In this document: positions 1 to 10,242 of the stretch, one piece after another
Numbering within the stretch: position 1 is the stretch's first letter
Layout of the letters: the number at the start of each line of letters is the position of its first letter
From: Lateolabrax maculatus
Taxonomy: Eukaryota > Chordata > Actinopteri > Acropomatiformes > Lateolabracidae
Reading direction: 5' to 3'
Assembly: GCA_031216445.1 (NCBI GenBank)
Contig: CM062218.1
Location: forward strand, 5,167,001 to 5,231,000
Length of the DNA stretch: 64,000 nt
Program-made: the position numbers and the translations under genes
The notes under the pieces: generated by a model
The model's database searches: none
Seen by the model: the letters and a program-made list of their open reading frames with translations, nothing else
What the model was told of the DNA's origin: nothing

Positions 1-2476
1 TTGTGAATACAAATACAGTTAAAATGTCATAATGTTTCTTCAGGAGCACAGTATAAAACTGACAAAGTGAGTGCACCAATCTCTTGAATTAAATTTAACA
101 TAATGAGATGTGATATATGGAGATGCATTGGCTACAGAGGCCCATGGAGGCAATCCACACAAAAAAAAAAAAAAGGCCCCAGAATGAGCACAAACCCAAT
201 AATAGAGAATGAGTAATGATACAGAGAATTAAGGGCAGCATATTACCTCACCAGCAGTGAGTTCATGACTCTAAGTGTGGCCTACACCATTAAAAAAAAC
301 TAATTTCAGCACATTACATTACATTATCAGGATAAAAGCAAAACAAAAGAAATATAAATAAAACCTGAGCATGTTGCTAGTGTTCTTTTAAAATGTATTT
401 GCTATTTATTTACTTTTTATTGCATTGTATAATATTGTCAGCTGTCCCTGTTATTTTGTAAACACCCTTTATGTACATATACAAAGTTTAGGAATTGTGC
501 AACATATCGTACACAATTCTTACAGATGATTTTATTGGGAGAATACCACATTATGGGTGCAGAAAAAGCATTAAATCCACCTTTCAGTTCTTCCTCTGTT
601 CGGCAATGTGGATGTTCATGTAACCTAAAATGTAATGTGTACACGTACTGTGTGCAGGTGCCAAACTATGTGGTGCCGTAGAAACACGTGGACTATAAAT
701 GGTGGTCAATAAACTGAGTCACGACACTCGGCAGCTTAGGAATGTTTACAGACATGTAATTTCCATACACAATTTTGTAACAACCTCTAAAAAGACCCAA
801 CCAAAGACAAGCCATGTTTGAAGTGCCATCCCATACAAGGCATCAATCATTATTACTTGACCATAACTTGCTGAACAGACAGACATACCAGGTTGCCCCC
901 CCAAGAAGGTGTCATCTCTTACCTAACGTCCGTGAGAAAAACATCAGAAGCTCCAGAACTAGTTTTGTTAAGAAGATAATGGCAGCTCTGTCATTCTTTC
1001 TTTCAGTGTTGTCTTTAGCTTAAACCATCAATCATGTTGTTTCACAAGAAAAGACGAGGAGAGAGATAAAAATAACCCCCCCCCCCCACCCGAAGTGAAC
1101 TATCACCTACAAAATTTGTTTTTTATTGCACTTTTTAAAAGAGAAAACTAATTAATTTTGTCTACAAAGCAATAAACTAAAGTCTCAATCAATAATACAA
1201 CAAGGTTAAATCACAGAAGCCGCTACTGTATTTTCTCATAGACTCAGGAATGAGCTTTGAATGAGTGAGACAGCGTTAAAGTGACTTTAGGAGAAACTCC
1301 ATTATAAAGTCCATTATTTCATCCAAGACATTTAAAACCTACTGTCCAAGATTTTTTCCTTTCATCCATTCTTCCAAAAGAATTTATCCTCATAATAAAC
1401 AATTCTGTTTTTTTTTTTACAATCAACGATTTAGTTAATAAAAGGTCAAAATAAAAGACAATTGCTATGTAATGTGTTAAAATTGCTTTAGAGTAATCAG
1501 CGGACAAAACAAATAAAATGATTTAAGTAGGTCAGTCATTTATAAATAGCATCATTAAAGTAGTAAAATGAAATATTGAGCAATCATAAAAATCATACTA
1601 ATTAATTAAGCTATGTAGGCCTACAACATTTTGGTAAATGCACTTATTTGCTTTTATTGCAGAGGGTTAAATGAGTGGATTGATTCCACTCTCACGTCTG
1701 TTCCTTTTTTACACTTTGAATTTTTCACAGATTGAACAAACAATATAAAATGTTTTAAATAGTGAGATGTAGAGGTTATTCTCACAAGACTCTTGGCAAG
1801 AAAGCAAATGATTGTATCAAAACAACAAACTATTTCTTTAAAAATTCTGGATTAAAAAAATTTAAGAAAATAAACTTAATTGTGTGAAAACTTCAACCTC
1901 AACATTTTAGGTTGTGTTATAATAATGTTTCCTGTAATAGTTAACATGCCCTGTCCGTGTCATAAAGTTGCTTTACCTATGAGCAGGAAAAGTGAAGATG
2001 AGTCAGATTAGTGGGGAAAGAAGTGTGGGTGTGAGGCATAAAAAGACATAAAGACACCAAAAATGTTCAAACTTCAGTGTTTTTGGTTTTGTGTGTTGGC
2101 AAAACCAGATGTTCACAGCTATCATATGTTACAACCACACAGAGACCTGACACTTAAACACACACACACTGAAACTATAAATCAGTATTATCTAAGGACT
2201 GCCTGATTAAGTCCTTTCCACAAGGTCTGAAATTATAAAAACAGAAAAACAAGGAAATATGTCATCCAGCAGGTTCAGGCAGTGATGCAAGGCGTCTGAA
2301 CATCAGTGCATCTGGCTCAACTTCCTCTAAGCGATACTACAGAAAACACCAAAAACTATTCCTGAAAAGGAAAATTGCATAATTGCAGCAGCATGAGATC
2401 ATTCCTGAGATGTGTTTGACCACAGCAATGGGTTTTATATTCTTCACGAAATAACTTTTACTTTAAGAAAGTAAAA

Positions 2477-2537
<61 letters not shown>

Positions 2538-2882
2538 ACAAATGCACAATTTATCAGTAAAATAACCAAATAATGCAATAATTAAGCACTCTGTAATAAC
2601 ATTGGAAGTATTTACCCGAACAAATTTCTGTTACGTAACTGAAGACAGCACCACAGCCGTGTCTGACTTGGAGACAATGACATATCTGTCAGTCAGTCGA
2701 CAGTCTATTTTTAGTCAAAACACTCATCATGCTGTCTGATGAGAACAAAAAGACATAACAAAAAAAAAAAAAAAAGCTCTTTCTGCATTTCTTTGTCATT
2801 TGAACCAGGAAATCAATGAAACAGCTCTCCAGCAGTATTGAAGAAAAAGTCAGGACCCTCCAATGACCAAAATAGGCATGAC
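1..2882. other. AT-rich flank, no confident gene
   Basis: This stretch has no ORF with recognisable protein similarity and no splice-consistent coding exons on either strand. It holds A and C homopolymers (C run near 1075-1090), a long TA microsatellite (2478-2535) and a short piece of a dispersed fish repeat near 1655-1705. In the human block PKHD1L1 follows ENY2, so its orthologue might lie further to the left, but I see no part of it here. A 68-codon minus-strand ORF (438-644) is followed on that strand by AATAAA-like signals near 425 and 400, so a 3' UTR of an unseen minus-strand gene is possible but unproven. Confidence 0.5.
2478..2535. repeat. (TA)n microsatellite
   Basis: An almost pure TA dinucleotide run of about 58 bp. 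It lies downstream of the eny2 polyadenylation signal. Confidence 0.95.
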
Positions 2883-2888
2883 TTTATT
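2883..2888 (-). promoter_or_regulatory. eny2 polyadenylation signal (candidate)
   Basis: The minus strand reads AATAAA here, 165 bases past the eny2 stop codon. It is the first canonical signal downstream, which would give a short 3' UTR. No transcript evidence is available. Confidence 0.5.
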
Positions 2889-3052
2889 TTTTTTCCAAAA
2901 CTGCTGCATAACAAACTAAAATCAATATGAAAACACACAATACAAAATAAAAATAACACTTCGGCATTGCTCACAATGAGAACAAACATCAGTTTGGATT
3001 TTAATTATGGATCTACAGTGAGTAAAAAATGTCTAGACGGGAATCGTCTCAT

Positions 3053-3129
3053 TCACAAGGTTGCGTGTTGAGCTAGAAAAGCTCTGATTCTCTGCAGGAG
3101 CTCTTTCTTCACACTGTCTGGTACGAGTG
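3053..3129 (-). CDS. eny2: eny2 coding exon 4 (terminal)
   Basis: Acceptor ctatgcag. It encodes ALVPDSVKKELLQRIRAFLA and then QHATL before stop TGA at 3055-3053. The C-terminal helix is fully conserved with vertebrate ENY2. Confidence 0.95.
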
Positions 3130-4566
3130 CTGCATAGGAGAGGAAAAGAAGACGACAAAATTCAATACATAATATGATCACTACTAAAATATTATGTTGT
3201 AAGGAGGTTTGGCTTTCAGCGTGATGCCGGACATGTACAGCCTCTAAACGTACCATAGAATTGCGTCAACACAACACAAAAGGCATTTCTGCTTTATTTG
3301 ATGGACACAGAGAGACAGGTTAGGTAGGGAAGGAGAGAGAGGATGACATGCAGCAAATGTCCCGGGCTGGACTCAGACCCCGGCCCCTGCAGGACTAAGC
3401 CTTAATCGTATGTGGTTTTCCCAGTAAGCTACCAGGGTACCGCCACCTGAGCAATTCTTTTGACTGAGGTGCTGCACTTTGATTGAGTAAAAGTCTCGTC
3501 CCGTCTACTGTTCAGAAACATGCCAGATGTAAACTGTAAAATTTGCAGTTTACATCTGAGAAAAGACATTATTTATTTTTTTAAGTCTTTTGAAATTAAG
3601 AGTGTGAGCTCTATGGTTAAATAGAATTGCAAGTCCCTTTTTAATCTCTTAAAAACTCCAGTTTTGTGTCCATGTTTATACATCTGAAATATTAAAAGCA
3701 AAGACTCCATGTTTCTTATGGCTCTCAAATGGAAATATTTTGTGTTTTTTATGATGACTATTGTATTAATTATCATTTATTTTTGTTTTAAATGTTTCTT
3801 TTTGTATAAAGTATATGTTTATAATCTATATAGTATTCTAGTATATCTAGTTTAGTATTTGTTACCTATCACAAATTCTCTGTGTGGGATCAATAAAGCT
3901 CCTCACATCTCGTCCAGTCTTATTCTAGACGTCTTGAACGTTATTTTATACACACGTCCCCAAAAGTCAGTCCAAAATCCTAAGTTTAGAAACTAAAAGC
4001 CACACTTTAAAATAAAGTTCTGTGTGTTTAATGAAAGTTTGCCAGTGCAGCCGGAGTTTTTACCGACTGACGGGACGTGTTTTTGTTTTCTCGAGCAGAT
4101 TTTATGCACCAAACCTGATTAAACCTCCCCCCCCCCTGCTGTTGTGTGTGGTTTGCGTATGAAGATCTGTACCTCTGCCTTTCGGTGTGACTTCTGTGAC
4201 CAGGTCCTCCACTGTGACATGCTCCAGGCCCTTTTCTTTGATCACATCTGGACAAAACAAAGTAAAAGACTTCAGAAAACCCCCGTGTCACGGTTGCACA
4301 CAAACCCAAAACACAAACTACACAACAAATAACATACCTTTGCAGTGTGCCTTCAGCTGATCCTTCCATCCACACTCCACCAGCTTTGCCCTCAGCAGCT
4401 CTTTCAACCTGCGGCCACACATTCAGCTGACATTCATTTAAAACTGCCTCTGTAAACCATTCACGAGAGAAACCACTGAGGAGGAAAAGCTTGCTTACCG
4501 CTCCCGTTCCCCCATTTCTATCAGCTTCTGGTTTATTGCAGCCCTCATCTGCGAGTCTTTGCTCAT
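3053..4566 (-). CDS. eny2: ENY2 transcription and export complex 2 subunit (4 coding exons)
   Basis: ENY2/Sus1 is a small all-helical nuclear protein. It is shared by the SAGA histone H2B deubiquitinase module (with ATXN7L3, USP22, ATXN7) and by TREX-2 (on GANP), and so links transcription to mRNA export. Joining minus-strand exons 4566-4499, 4408-4338, 4247-4173 and 3129-3053 gives 291 nt, 96 aa plus stop, all with GT-AG introns. The protein starts MSKDSQMRAAINQKLIEMGE and ends in RIRAFLAQHATL, nearly identical to the vertebrate family. Human ENY2 has 101- and 96-aa forms; this start matches the shorter one, and the upstream ATGs I checked hit stops. It lies head-to-head with nudcd1, 482 bp between start codons, as in human 8q23. 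Identity is very secure; the 5' UTR structure is unknown. Confidence 0.96.
3290..3450 (-). mobile_element. tRNA-derived SINE fragment (last eny2 intron)
   Basis: On the minus strand this has a tRNA-like head: an A-box-like stretch (tagcttactgggaaa) and a B-box-like stretch (ggtctgagtccagcc, compare GGTTCGAATCC), then a run ending in tgcatgtcatcctctctctc. The purine-rich body with gatgacatgcagcaaa on the plus strand is a common fish SINE pattern, recalled from memory. It is too diverged to be a working tRNA gene. Confidence 0.6.
3524..3558. repeat. Perfect 13-bp hairpin
   Basis: CAGATGTAAACTG and its exact reverse complement CAGTTTACATCTG are separated by a 9-base loop. It lies in the last eny2 intron, next to the SINE fragment. 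Confidence 0.9.
3780..3905 (+). mobile_element. Retroelement 3'-tail-like sequence
   Basis: A TA-rich stretch ends in tgtgtgggatcaataaag, resembling the 3' tail of abundant fish non-LTR elements. Related tails lie in the opposite orientation at 26650-26694 and 29364-29440. Only the tail is recognisable. Confidence 0.4.
4173..4247 (-). CDS. eny2: eny2 coding exon 3
   Basis: Acceptor ttgtccag, donor gtacag. The 75 nt encode DVIKEKGLEHVTVEDLVTEV and then TPKGR, keeping codon phase 1 on both sides. Confidence 0.95.
4338..4408 (-). CDS. eny2: eny2 coding exon 2
   Basis: Acceptor gccgcag, donor gtatgt. It encodes LKELLRAKLVECGWKDQLKA followed by HCK, the first amphipathic helices that wrap the partner helix in SAGA and TREX-2. 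Confidence 0.95.
4499..4566 (-). CDS. eny2: eny2 coding exon 1
   Basis: Starts at ATG 4566-4564 and ends in codon phase 2 (CG), followed by donor gtaagc. It encodes residues 1-22 and two bases of R23. The sequence before the ATG on the minus strand ends in a possible acceptor (gaggcag then atcATG), so an upstream non-coding exon may exist. Confidence 0.93.
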
Positions 4567-5048
4567 GATCTGCCTCAGACCAAACACAAGCAGCGGCTCA
4601 CTCGGTTTGGATTCAACGATTTCAAGGGGGGAAACGCAGAAAAAAAAACGTTTTACTTTGCTGGGCGATCAGGTGGACGTTACCTTTTGTCGAGGCGGAT
4701 CAGCTGGGGAACACACGGTCCCTTCGCACAACAGCGCCGCCTACAAACGATAAGAGCTCATTGGTTCCGCTTTGCCAACGGTTAATTTCCCCCAAACTGA
4801 CTACGTCCTTGCCAAAACCTAGTCAAATATCGCATTTTATCTTCACAGGAGGGCGTTTTGTTGGCACGACTTATTATAAACTCGTTTATTAAAGCACACA
4901 AAACGTTTCCAGAGAAAAACCGTCGTGTCCGCCGTGAAATGGGTCCGGGTGCGCGCAAACAGGAAACGTGTGCCTCGCTAACTTCTTTTATCCTCCAGCC
5001 TCGCAGGCTGTCACCAACCTGTGGATAAAACAGTCATATTCAAGAGAC
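4567..5048. promoter_or_regulatory. eny2/nudcd1 divergent promoter
   Basis: The two start codons are only 482 bp apart and point away from each other, so both promoters lie here. A reverse CCAAT box (attgg, 4760-4764) is visible, along with CpG-containing stretches (gcgccgcc near 4733, gtgcgcgc near 4949). No convincing TATA box is placed for either gene. This fits a TATA-less housekeeping bidirectional promoter, an inference from architecture. Confidence 0.7.
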
Positions 5049-5056
5049 ATGGCGGC
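5046..5056 (+). promoter_or_regulatory. YY1-like motif over the nudcd1 start codon
   Basis: The bases GACATGGCGGC match the YY1 consensus AANATGGCGGC except at the first position and contain the nudcd1 ATG. Such motifs are known at the 5' ends of TATA-less vertebrate genes, where they can set the transcription start. Confidence 0.4.
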
Positions 5057-5160
5057 GAATTACTCCCTGAAGGTCAACAGAGAGCTGCTGGACCCCAGCT
5101 TTGAGAGTTACAGGCTGTCTCTGGACGCCATACCGACCTACAACATCGAGCTGGATGCTG
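5049..5160 (+). CDS. nudcd1: nudcd1 coding exon 1
   Basis: Encodes residues 1-37 (MAANYSLKV to YNIELDA) plus one base; donor gtgaga. An ATG 81 bases upstream in the same frame (4968) is open, but orthologues start at MAANYS, and this ATG has a good context (A at -3 relative to nearby bases is absent, G at +4 present). Confidence 0.94.
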
Positions 5161-8100
5161 GTGAGAGAAACTGAACTTACAGTGACAGTTAGCACCAGCT
5201 TTGATTCCAGCTGTGATGAACCTGAGGAAGAATCTGAGTTACACGAGTTCACAGAGTTTACAGGTCCCTGATGACTGAAAGCGTCCTGTGGTTGTGTGAA
5301 GTAGTAACACTGAAGATGCTGGAGGTGTAGCACTTAGACTTGAGGGGGTTCAGAGGGTCCCTGAGGTCATTTTCCTGCAGATTATAACATAAAAACAGTG
5401 ACTTTATGTCTTTTTATGCAGCTGTCTGGTGAAAATGTGAGTCAGCGAGGAATTTATATTGTCCACAGTGTGAAAAAAGTCTCTTTGGCTGCACCACACA
5501 GCATTGAGAACATAAACACAACATAAAAAGGCACAGGGAGATTAGGCATTCAGTGTTTTAATTAATGTCCCTTTGATTAAGGAATGACTTACTGTACACA
5601 GTGTTTGTGGATTTTACTTGTCTGTAGCAGCTCACTGTGAGTTATAAAGTGCCAATACATAAAACACCACAAAAAATAGCAAAGGGAGATAATGTCAGGC
5701 AAATTGATAGTAGATAAAAGTAAAGAAGACATGAAAGCAGAAGTAGACAGTGACAGGGAGGGACATGCTGGGATGTTTTTCCATCCAGTTTGGCCACAGC
5801 AACAGAAATGCATTTAGTCCCAATACAATGTAGGTGCAAACAGGTTAAGTTTTTTTGACGTGCTTATCTGATAATTAAATGGCCTTTAAAACTTTGTCTT
5901 CTGCTGCTAATCAAACATATTAAGTAACAAACAATGACGTATCTCAATCTGCCACCTAAAAGATGGAGGCAGATACTTATAGTATGCTGATATAGAGTTG
6001 TGTTTCTTTTAATTATAATAAAAAAATTATAATCAAGGGCTGTCGCATTTTTGAGCCTCATTCTAACCTTTTGTTTTTTCATCTCTTCTGCAGCTGTGGA
6101 GGAAGTTAAGTTGAAGGATACTCAGTACACCCTGGAACACATGCGTGCTTTTGGCATGTACAATTACCTCCACTTAGACCCTTGGTATGAAGACAGTGTT
6201 TTGTTTGTGGACTGCGAAGGAAGGATTCTCAGTCTCACCGTCACCCTGGTAAGCTTTTAAATCCTCCTGGTTTTTCTTGAAGTCCTTGTTTCTGCTATTT
6301 ATGTATTTGTGTTCTGGTAAAACGGTGGCCTGTTTATATTTATCGTAACCTAGTTGTCAACATCCACCAATGTTCATGAGGCTAAATCTTGTACATTTAT
6401 TCTTGATGTCAAATAAAACAGTTGTGATTCTGATGTTGTGACCGTGGGCAGTGCTGTTGAGGTATAATTTTTCAATAAGACGTGATGACTGAAGAAGATA
6501 AAATGCAATGCCAGATAATAACAAAATATGTTATGATGTGTGTTAGTTTAGATGAGAAGTAGATTAAAAGATAATCCCTAAAACATATCTAATGTAATCC
6601 TCACTGCACCTGATGTAATATTGATGTACTCCCAAGCGCACCTGCATGAACCTCATTCATTTAAGAGATAAGGGTGTCTAAAAATATCAATAACTGAGAT
6701 AAGGATGGGAACAGAGCAGAAATGGGAAAATACTGGTGAAAATTCAAGAGAAGAATTAAGAAAAAAATGTAAATGTAATGTGGTACCAGTACGTACCATC
6801 CACAGACTGGTGTTGATACATACCAAAGAACTTACATAATGGTGTAATATGATAGGTCAAGACATCATTTTGGAGTTTGGACAATAGGCGTGGACAAGTG
6901 TGGTCCCAAGAGTATAAAGGTAGAGGCACAAGCCAGCAGAGTTCAGAGCAATTCGGGTGTAACTTGTGTGAACTTTAAACATCTCTCCTTTTTTGTCGAC
7001 ATTAAAGTCTTTGCTGCCTCGAACTCTGACTCCTGCTGATGATTTTTGAACACCAATGAGACGTTTTTCCTGAACAATTGAATACGGCTAAAAACTTAAA
7101 ATCTTGGTCCAGTGACCTGGGACCTCGGTTTCAATACAGAACACTGTTGATGGGCTTTAATGCATCTGACACACCAGCAGGTGGTGACCAAATACTTGTG
7201 TAATAGCAACTGCCCACGATGCATTTCTGGCAGCTGATGTGAAGAGAAAAATTATCTTTATTATCTATATAACCTGGAATATTAATGTTGCATATTATTA
7301 ATCCCTAACTTGCTGTTCTTTTGCTTAAGATGCTAAATTAGAGACAATCAGAGGGAGTGAGAGTCTCAGTATTCGGGAAAAAACACAACTTTTTATTCCA
7401 TCTTTTGTCCATCGTATGAATCATCACAGAAGGTAAAGTTTTGGATGAGCTCTTGTATGTAAGTGGTGATGACACATTTGTCTCAGGGCACTGATCTGGG
7501 TTTGTTACCCCATAACATGACGCTGAGACAAGGAGCAAAATCAGCCCACTGACCTTTTCAGAGGAGACTTCTTTGATGTCTAAGACATCATTGACCATGA
7601 TTAGAGATAATTGGTGCCGCATCTGTGTTTTTTATGTCTAAACTGGCCTGAATGATGATCATCAGGCTAAAATCCTGTGAGACAGTATTTCTGGCTTTCA
7701 GTGGCATCATTAAATGACTCTTTATGAAAATGTGCGGCTCAAATTCTAATTACAATCATCACATGATAATTATCGTCCCTGGCAAACCTCTTGCGTACAT
7801 TTTCAGGGTCTTGTAATCGACACATTGTGCATAGGTGGTTCACACAGATGATCTCAACTGTGCATCGTACATTAGGTAGCGATATGATATGCAGTGTCAC
7901 ACTCCATGGCAACAACAGGGCAGCTGCTGTATAGTCCTTTTGAAAACCTGTTACTTCACCCGGTGAGTAATTAATGCTCATGTGGTGGTATATCTGTCTA
8001 TTACTAATAAAGCTCTGAGAGTGGTGAATCACACATGAAGCCAAGCCACATGGGCGGCCACGTGACAGTTGGCAACTTTGTCTCTCCTTGATGAGTACGT

Positions 8101-10209
8101 TTCACTTTTTCAGGTTTTATGTTTAAAGTATCTTCCTGTGGCCTTTTCAACATAAAGAACGATATGGAAATAATGTATTTTTTATGGGTTTTCATATTAG
8201 ACGTTAATTGTGGATTTTTCTTCTGGGATTAGAGTGCCCAATTCAGTATGAAAGCAGCGACCTTTCTCTTCTTCTGCAGTTCAAAGCCCTCTCCTATTAA
8301 GTGTTTTTGTGAGTCATGACTGGACTGCTTAAAAAATGTTATTTCCTCAGTTTTAGTGTAAAGTGCAACAAAGTAGAGACAAAATCCATTTTGTACCATT
8401 CCCATGCTTTTCTCCACCACTAATGTTGAAACAAAAAGTCGATCAATCTTAAAAACAAAAATTAAATGGCAACTATTTTAATAACTGATTAATCTTTTGA
8501 GTCACTTTTCAAGCAAAAAAGCCAACAGTCACTTTTCAAGCATTTATTTGTGTAATATAACAATAAATTGTTATCTTTGAGTTTTGGATTGTTGGTCAGA
8601 CAAAACAAACAATTTAAAGACATTTAAAGTCACCTTGGGCTTTGATAATTTATAATTGCCATTTTTTTCATAATATTTTACCATTTCATCCCTATCCACC
8701 AACACAGTGACATTTACTCACTGCAGATATGAATGAATCAAACGTAGCTTAGACCGATATAGACACAGTTATATCTGTTGGTTTTCTTGACGCAGTACTG
8801 ACTGATGGGTTTGTTGTGTTGTGAATCTAGGACACCGCCCTTGGGAAGCCGAGAGAGGTCTACCGTATAACCGCTGACTCCAGCCAGTGTGAGGATCGTC
8901 TTTGTGCGTCCCTCAGCCTCACCTCAGCGACCTGGGCAGCTCTCTCTGACGGCGTCGGCCGACTGTACCTTCTCCGCACCGGCAAGAGGGGAGACAGCTC
9001 CCATACGAAGTGGGAAGTAAGTATAACAGTTGGGTTTACTGCTTTAAGTAATACACAAACATATTTTCAAACCTTTCTGTGTGTTTCCATAAATTAGACC
9101 TCAATAGAATATAAAGTATATCAGAAGCAATGTAATCTAGCAGTCAACGTGAAGGTAAAAGGGCATTAACTAATCCATGACCTTTCATGGACCTCTATTG
9201 GTGAATAAATGGAAGTGCAACAACACTGATTGAACGTGCTACTTTGTTTACACGTCTCTTGCTCAGATCACGTCCCTCTTATCTCCACAAGTTACTCTAA
9301 GTTTAAAATGAATCTAAAATTGACCCAAACTGTTTCGCAATAGAGGCAAGTAGCTAAGAAGCGATGCTTTAAACTATGTGTTGAAGAGGAAAGTGTCACC
9401 ATGTTCTACTGTAATTACAATGCCGCTTCGTAGTCTGCTTTATTAGTATTTGTAACAGACACTTCTTGTAAAGTCAGTCGCTTCATCATAGCTGTGTTCA
9501 CAGCTGTCGAAAATGAAACCAAGACTGGGGGAGACAAGTGATGTTTTCAATGTCCGGAAATTAAGTGTTAAACTCAGCAACTGGTGATATAATTGAGTCA
9601 CTAAATAACACAGTCGAATCCCACAAAAGCAGTATTATTAGTTATTTAAAAAAGGCGATTCATTACGACAGTGACAAACTAGTTTGTCTATGCCAGCAAA
9701 CACTTTTGCTGTTGACAAGCCAACATTTGATATTTGTCTCATTTTTAAAAATCTTGTCAATTCCTCTGTTTTATCCTCTGTTGTCCAAAAACTATTAAAA
9801 GTGAGTTGTTCAATAATGCTTATTAATTATGATGCATACATGCATCACATGCGTCATATATTGAGTCGTATGTGCTGCTGCCATAAATACTGACCAAATG
9901 TGCGACTGAAAATAGTCTCCAACCAATTAATGCACTATTTAGTCATGATTGAGTAGCGTTAAGGTAAAAGTGATCAGCTGTTTTAGGAAATTACTGAGTC
10001 TTTTTTTAAAAAAAAAAAACTTTTTTAAAAATTTAAGTTAACCAGTGGCCTTGAAGCTGACAGGAACGTCAGAAAGTAAAAGAAAGAAACACATTGTTTG
10101 TTTTAGTGTAAATGTAGAATATAGGCAGCCCATCCTTATTCTTTAACCTGGCATGTACTGTAGAGTCCTATCATGCAAGAATAAATAGTAGTTGAAGTAC
10201 TGTATGCAC

Positions 10210-10242
<33 letters not shown>

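Larger units (their letters stand above)
6249..8830 (+). other. nudcd1 intron 2
   Basis: A 2.6-kb intron with an LTR-like fragment (6886-7060) and a hAT-like fragment (8435-8690). No coding sequence is recognised on either strand. Confidence 0.75.

Noticed and set aside
3290..3450. A tRNA gene
   Set aside because: Only box A and box B resemblance remain; the cloverleaf cannot be formed, so it is better called a tRNA-derived SINE.
4028..4420. 130-codon minus-strand ORF across eny2 exons 2-3
   Set aside because: Reads through introns in a frame that does not match ENY2; the splice-joined frame does.
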